A DNA stretch of 64,000 nt from Nitrospirillum sp034653355. GTDB taxonomy: Bacteria; Pseudomonadota; Alphaproteobacteria; Azospirillales; Azospirillaceae. The notes beneath the pieces are model-generated. The model was not told the DNA's origin and searched no databases. It worked only from the letters and a program-made list of their open reading frames with translations. The position numbers and the translations under genes are program-made. Positions 62,284 to 64,000 of this stretch are shown piece after piece. The DNA is taken from positions 1,426,001 through 1,490,000 of the forward strand of contig NZ_JAYEER010000003.1 in assembly GCF_034653355.1 (NCBI RefSeq), in the 5' to 3' direction. The number at the start of each line of letters is the position of its first letter. The stretch's first letter is position 1.

Positions 62284-63123
62284 ATGACCACCCCCTCCGC
62301 CGACAGCCATCTCAGCTTCCGCCGGTATCGGTCGGCAGGGTTTTGCCATGCCCATGACCATGCCCAGATCGTGCTGCCTTGCCAGGGAACCCTGGAGATG
62401 GAGGTCGGCGGACGTGGGGGACGGGTGGATGCGGCCGTCGCCGCCTTCGTCCTGCCGGGGGAAGTGCATTGCCAGCGGGCTGACGGCGATAATCGCTTCC
62501 TGATCGTGGACTGCGCCGGCGGTGAGGGGGCCGATGCGCCGGACGAGCGCATGCTGGAACGGTTGGGCCGCCGTACTTTCCTGCCCATGACGCCGGCCGT
62601 GCGCCGCCTGCTGGATTTCGTCACCCTGACCGCCGGCAATGCCGATGGCGGCGGCCGGCGCTTGGACGGCCTCGCCCGGCACTGGACACCCCTGCTGTTG
62701 GATACGCTGATGGCGGAACCGGCCCGCCCGGCGTCCCGCCTGCATGCCCTGCTGGCCCGGCTGGAGGCGGCACCCGAGCGACCCTGGACGGTGGAAAGCA
62801 TGGCCCGAACGGCGGGCCTCAGTGCCAGCCGGCTACACGCCCTGTTCCGGGAGGAATTGGACCAGACGCCCCAGGCCTATGTCGCGTCGTTGCGCTTGGC
62901 CCGCGTCATGGACCAGTTGGCCGGCACCACCCTGCCCATCGCCCAGATCGCCTATCAGTCCGGCTATGCCGACCAGAGCGCGCTGACCCGCGCGCTGCGC
63001 CGCGCCGTGGGCCTGACACCCGCCGCCTATCGCCGCCAGCATGGGCGGGGACAGTTAAGGGACGCGCCTGGTTCCAAAGACGGCCTGTGCCCCGGCCAGA
63101 ATTCTGTTGTTCTGTGTCCATGA
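62284..63123 (+). CDS. AraC-family transcriptional regulator
   Basis: A 279-residue AraC regulator. The N-terminal cupin-like domain has HAHDHAQIVLPCQGTLEMEV and LPGEVHCQRADGDNRFLIVD. The C-terminal pair of helix-turn-helix motifs (about 165-265) reads WTVESMARTAGLSASRLHAL, FREELDQTPQAYVASLRLAR and IAQIAYQSGYADQSALTRAL. The last 25 residues after RRQHGRG are unusual. Its stop overlaps the ATG of the following antitoxin-like gene. In many genomes such regulators neighbour an EamA transporter; here that transporter gene is 580 bp downstream with a toxin-antitoxin remnant between them. Confidence 0.9.
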   Translation: MTTPSADSHLSFRRYRSAGFCHAHDHAQIVLPCQGTLEMEVGGRGGRVDAAVAAFVLPGEVHCQRADGDNRFLIVDCAGGEGADAPDERMLERLGRRTFLPMTPAVRRLLDFVTLTAGNADGGGRRLDGLARHWTPLLLDTLMAEPARPASRLHALLARLEAAPERPWTVESMARTAGLSASRLHALFREELDQTPQAYVASLRLARVMDQLAGTTLPIAQIAYQSGYADQSALTRALRRAVGLTPAAYRRQHGRGQLRDAPGSKDGLCPGQNSVVLCP

Positions 63124-63335
63124 GCGCTCTATCTCCCATTGTGTCGGAACATGAATCCGAAGAAGCAGCGGCCCGCTACGACCACTGGTTCCGGGAGAAG
63201 GTGCGCGCTAGCCAGGAAGACGGCCGCCCACTTATTCCGCATGACGCTGTTATGGCGGAGATGGATGAGATTATCCGCCGCGCTGAAGAGCGTGTCGCCA
63301 AGCGCAATGCCACGTCTGCAACGTGGGCCCTTCTG
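63120..63335 (+). CDS. Antitoxin-like protein (RelB/stability determinant type), no own stop
   Basis: Starting at the ATG 63120 (inside the AraC stop), the protein MSALSPIVSEHESEEAAARY and DHWFREKVRASQEDGRPLIP then HDAVMAEMDEIIRRAEERVA matches the small antitoxins that precede ParE/RelE-type toxins. Normally they end near this point. Here the frame runs without stop into the toxin ATG at 63336; a one-base shift would give the expected TGA at 63334-63336 overlapping that ATG. So either the pair is fused or one base is wrong. Confidence 0.7.
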
Positions 63336-63612
63336 ATGCTGATCATCTCCTGGCGTGATTCAGCCCGGAATGATTTGGCGCATATCATTCAATTCATTGC
63401 CGACCGTAACCCTTTCGCTGCCCGTCGGGTGCGGCAGATCATTGAGGATGCCGTCCTTACCGGCAGCCGAGCATCCGTATCTTTTCCGTCCCGGCGGGGT
63501 TCCTGGCACACGTGAGATCGTCGCTCATCCGAACTACATCGTGATTTATCAGGTGCTGGACACGCACATTGAGGTGCTGGCCGTTCTGCACACGCGGCAG
63601 GATTATCCTTGA
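63336..63612 (+). pseudogene. RelE/ParE-family toxin, frameshifted
   Basis: The N-terminal part MLIISWRDSARNDLAHIIQF and IADRNPFAARRVRQIIEDAV is a ParE/RelE-fold toxin. The frame breaks at about 63455-63460, where one base too many occurs, and the rest continues in another frame as LPAAEHPYLFRPGGVPGTRE and IVAHPNYIVIYQVLDTHIEV, ending at 63612. Joined it is about 91 residues, typical of ParE toxins. It follows its antitoxin directly. As written it would be inactive. Confidence 0.75.
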
Positions 63613-63668
63613 GCGGCAATAGTCCGAGCCCAAACAATGGGAGGATCCGTCTATAGGTTTGGCTGCCC

Positions 63669-63690
63669 CGTCGCCATTTTCAGGGCGACG
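63669..63690 (+). promoter_or_regulatory. Hairpin just upstream of the EamA gene
   Basis: CGTCGCC (63669-63675) and GGCGACG (63684-63690) form a perfect 7-bp stem with an 8-nt loop. It ends 14 bp before the ATG at 63705 and touches the ribosome-site region GGGCGAGGGG. It may terminate the toxin transcript or affect translation of the transporter. Confidence 0.4.
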
Positions 63691-63704
63691 AAAGGGCGAG
63701 GGGC

Positions 63705-64000
63705 ATGAAGACGGATAGGACCATACTGGCCGGGATCGGCTGCGGGATGTTGGCGGGGGCGTTCTGGGGTGTGGTGTTCCTGGGCCCCCGGATGCTGCAG
63801 GCGTTCTCGCCCCTGCAATTGGCGGCGTCGCGCTATCTGCTGTACGGCCTGATCTCCGTGGCGCTGATCCTGCCGCGCTGGCGGGTGCTCAAGTCGCGGG
63901 TGGGGAGGGCGGAATGGTCGGCGCTTCTGCGGCTCAGCCTGCTGGGCAACATCGTCTATTACGTCTTCCTGGCCAGCGCCGTGCATCTGGCTGATGTCGC
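63705..64000 (+). CDS. EamA/DMT-family transporter, start only
   Basis: The first 98 residues of a drug/metabolite transporter, running off the right edge. The sequence MKTDRTILAGIGCGMLAGAF, the membrane helix with WGVVFLGPRMLQAFSPLQLA, SRYLLYGLISVALILPRW and LLGNIVYYVFLASAVHLADV is typical of the EamA repeat, with the first three or four of ten helices visible. The ATG has GGGCGAGGGG upstream. It may export or import a metabolite under control of the AraC regulator upstream. Confidence 0.82.
   Translation, partial: MKTDRTILAGIGCGMLAGAFWGVVFLGPRMLQAFSPLQLAASRYLLYGLISVALILPRWRVLKSRVGRAEWSALLRLSLLGNIVYYVFLASAVHLADV

Overview
The window is high-GC alphaproteobacterial chromosome. RegB/RegA-type redox regulators beside a cytochrome bo quinol oxidase operon, a GAAC-N7-GAAC (alphaproteobacterial LexA-type) box and the general gene style suggest a Rhodospirillales relative such as Azospirillaceae. 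That placement is an inference, and no rRNA or tRNA is visible to test it.

Layout. (1) 1-3.2 kb: tyrosine catabolism. A partial hmgA runs off the left edge with a clear palindromic operator over its promoter, followed by an Lrp-type regulator divergent from an aromatic aminotransferase, and a frameshifted Rieske protein. (2) 3.3-36 kb: a large exopolysaccharide locus of Wzx/Wzy type. It holds galE, gmd, fcl and manC for sugar nucleotides including GDP-fucose, a WcaJ-like initiating transferase, five glycosyltransferases (one frameshifted), a flippase, an FkbM methyltransferase, two tandem paralogous polymerase/ligase membrane proteins, a Wzc-type tyrosine kinase, a short Wza-type exporter, an outer-membrane barrel, a sulfatase, a lipoprotein/response-regulator/kinase operon and a secreted beta-helix protein. 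(3) 12.1-13.6 kb, inside that locus: an AT-rich insert with a chimeric, toxin-like zinc-peptidase protein and a coupled small membrane protein behind a promoter carrying a LexA-type box. This is the best candidate for an undescribed system. (4) 36-45 kb: stress and regulatory genes (SDR/XRE pair, exported alpha/beta hydrolase, Dps, pirin/LysR pair, a STAND-type regulator, another SDR). (5) 45.3-51.4 kb: regA-regB and cyoABCD. (6) 52-59 kb: a FadR-like regulator divergent from a beta-oxidation-type operon (SDR, acyl-CoA dehydrogenase, thiolase, bifunctional hydratase/dehydrogenase). (7) 59-64 kb: a frameshifted small exported protein, a porin, an AraC regulator, a broken RelB/ParE-type toxin-antitoxin pair and the start of an EamA transporter.

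Several genes carry single-base frameshifts: the Rieske protein, a glycosyltransferase, the STAND regulator, the small exported protein, the ParE toxin, and probably an SDR N-terminus. Three of them lie at G or C runs, so base-calling errors should be considered before calling these genes dead. A 144-nt highly structured element at 33.9-34.07 kb resembles 6S RNA in its core on the + strand and could alternatively act as a leader of the lipoprotein/two-component operon on the - strand.
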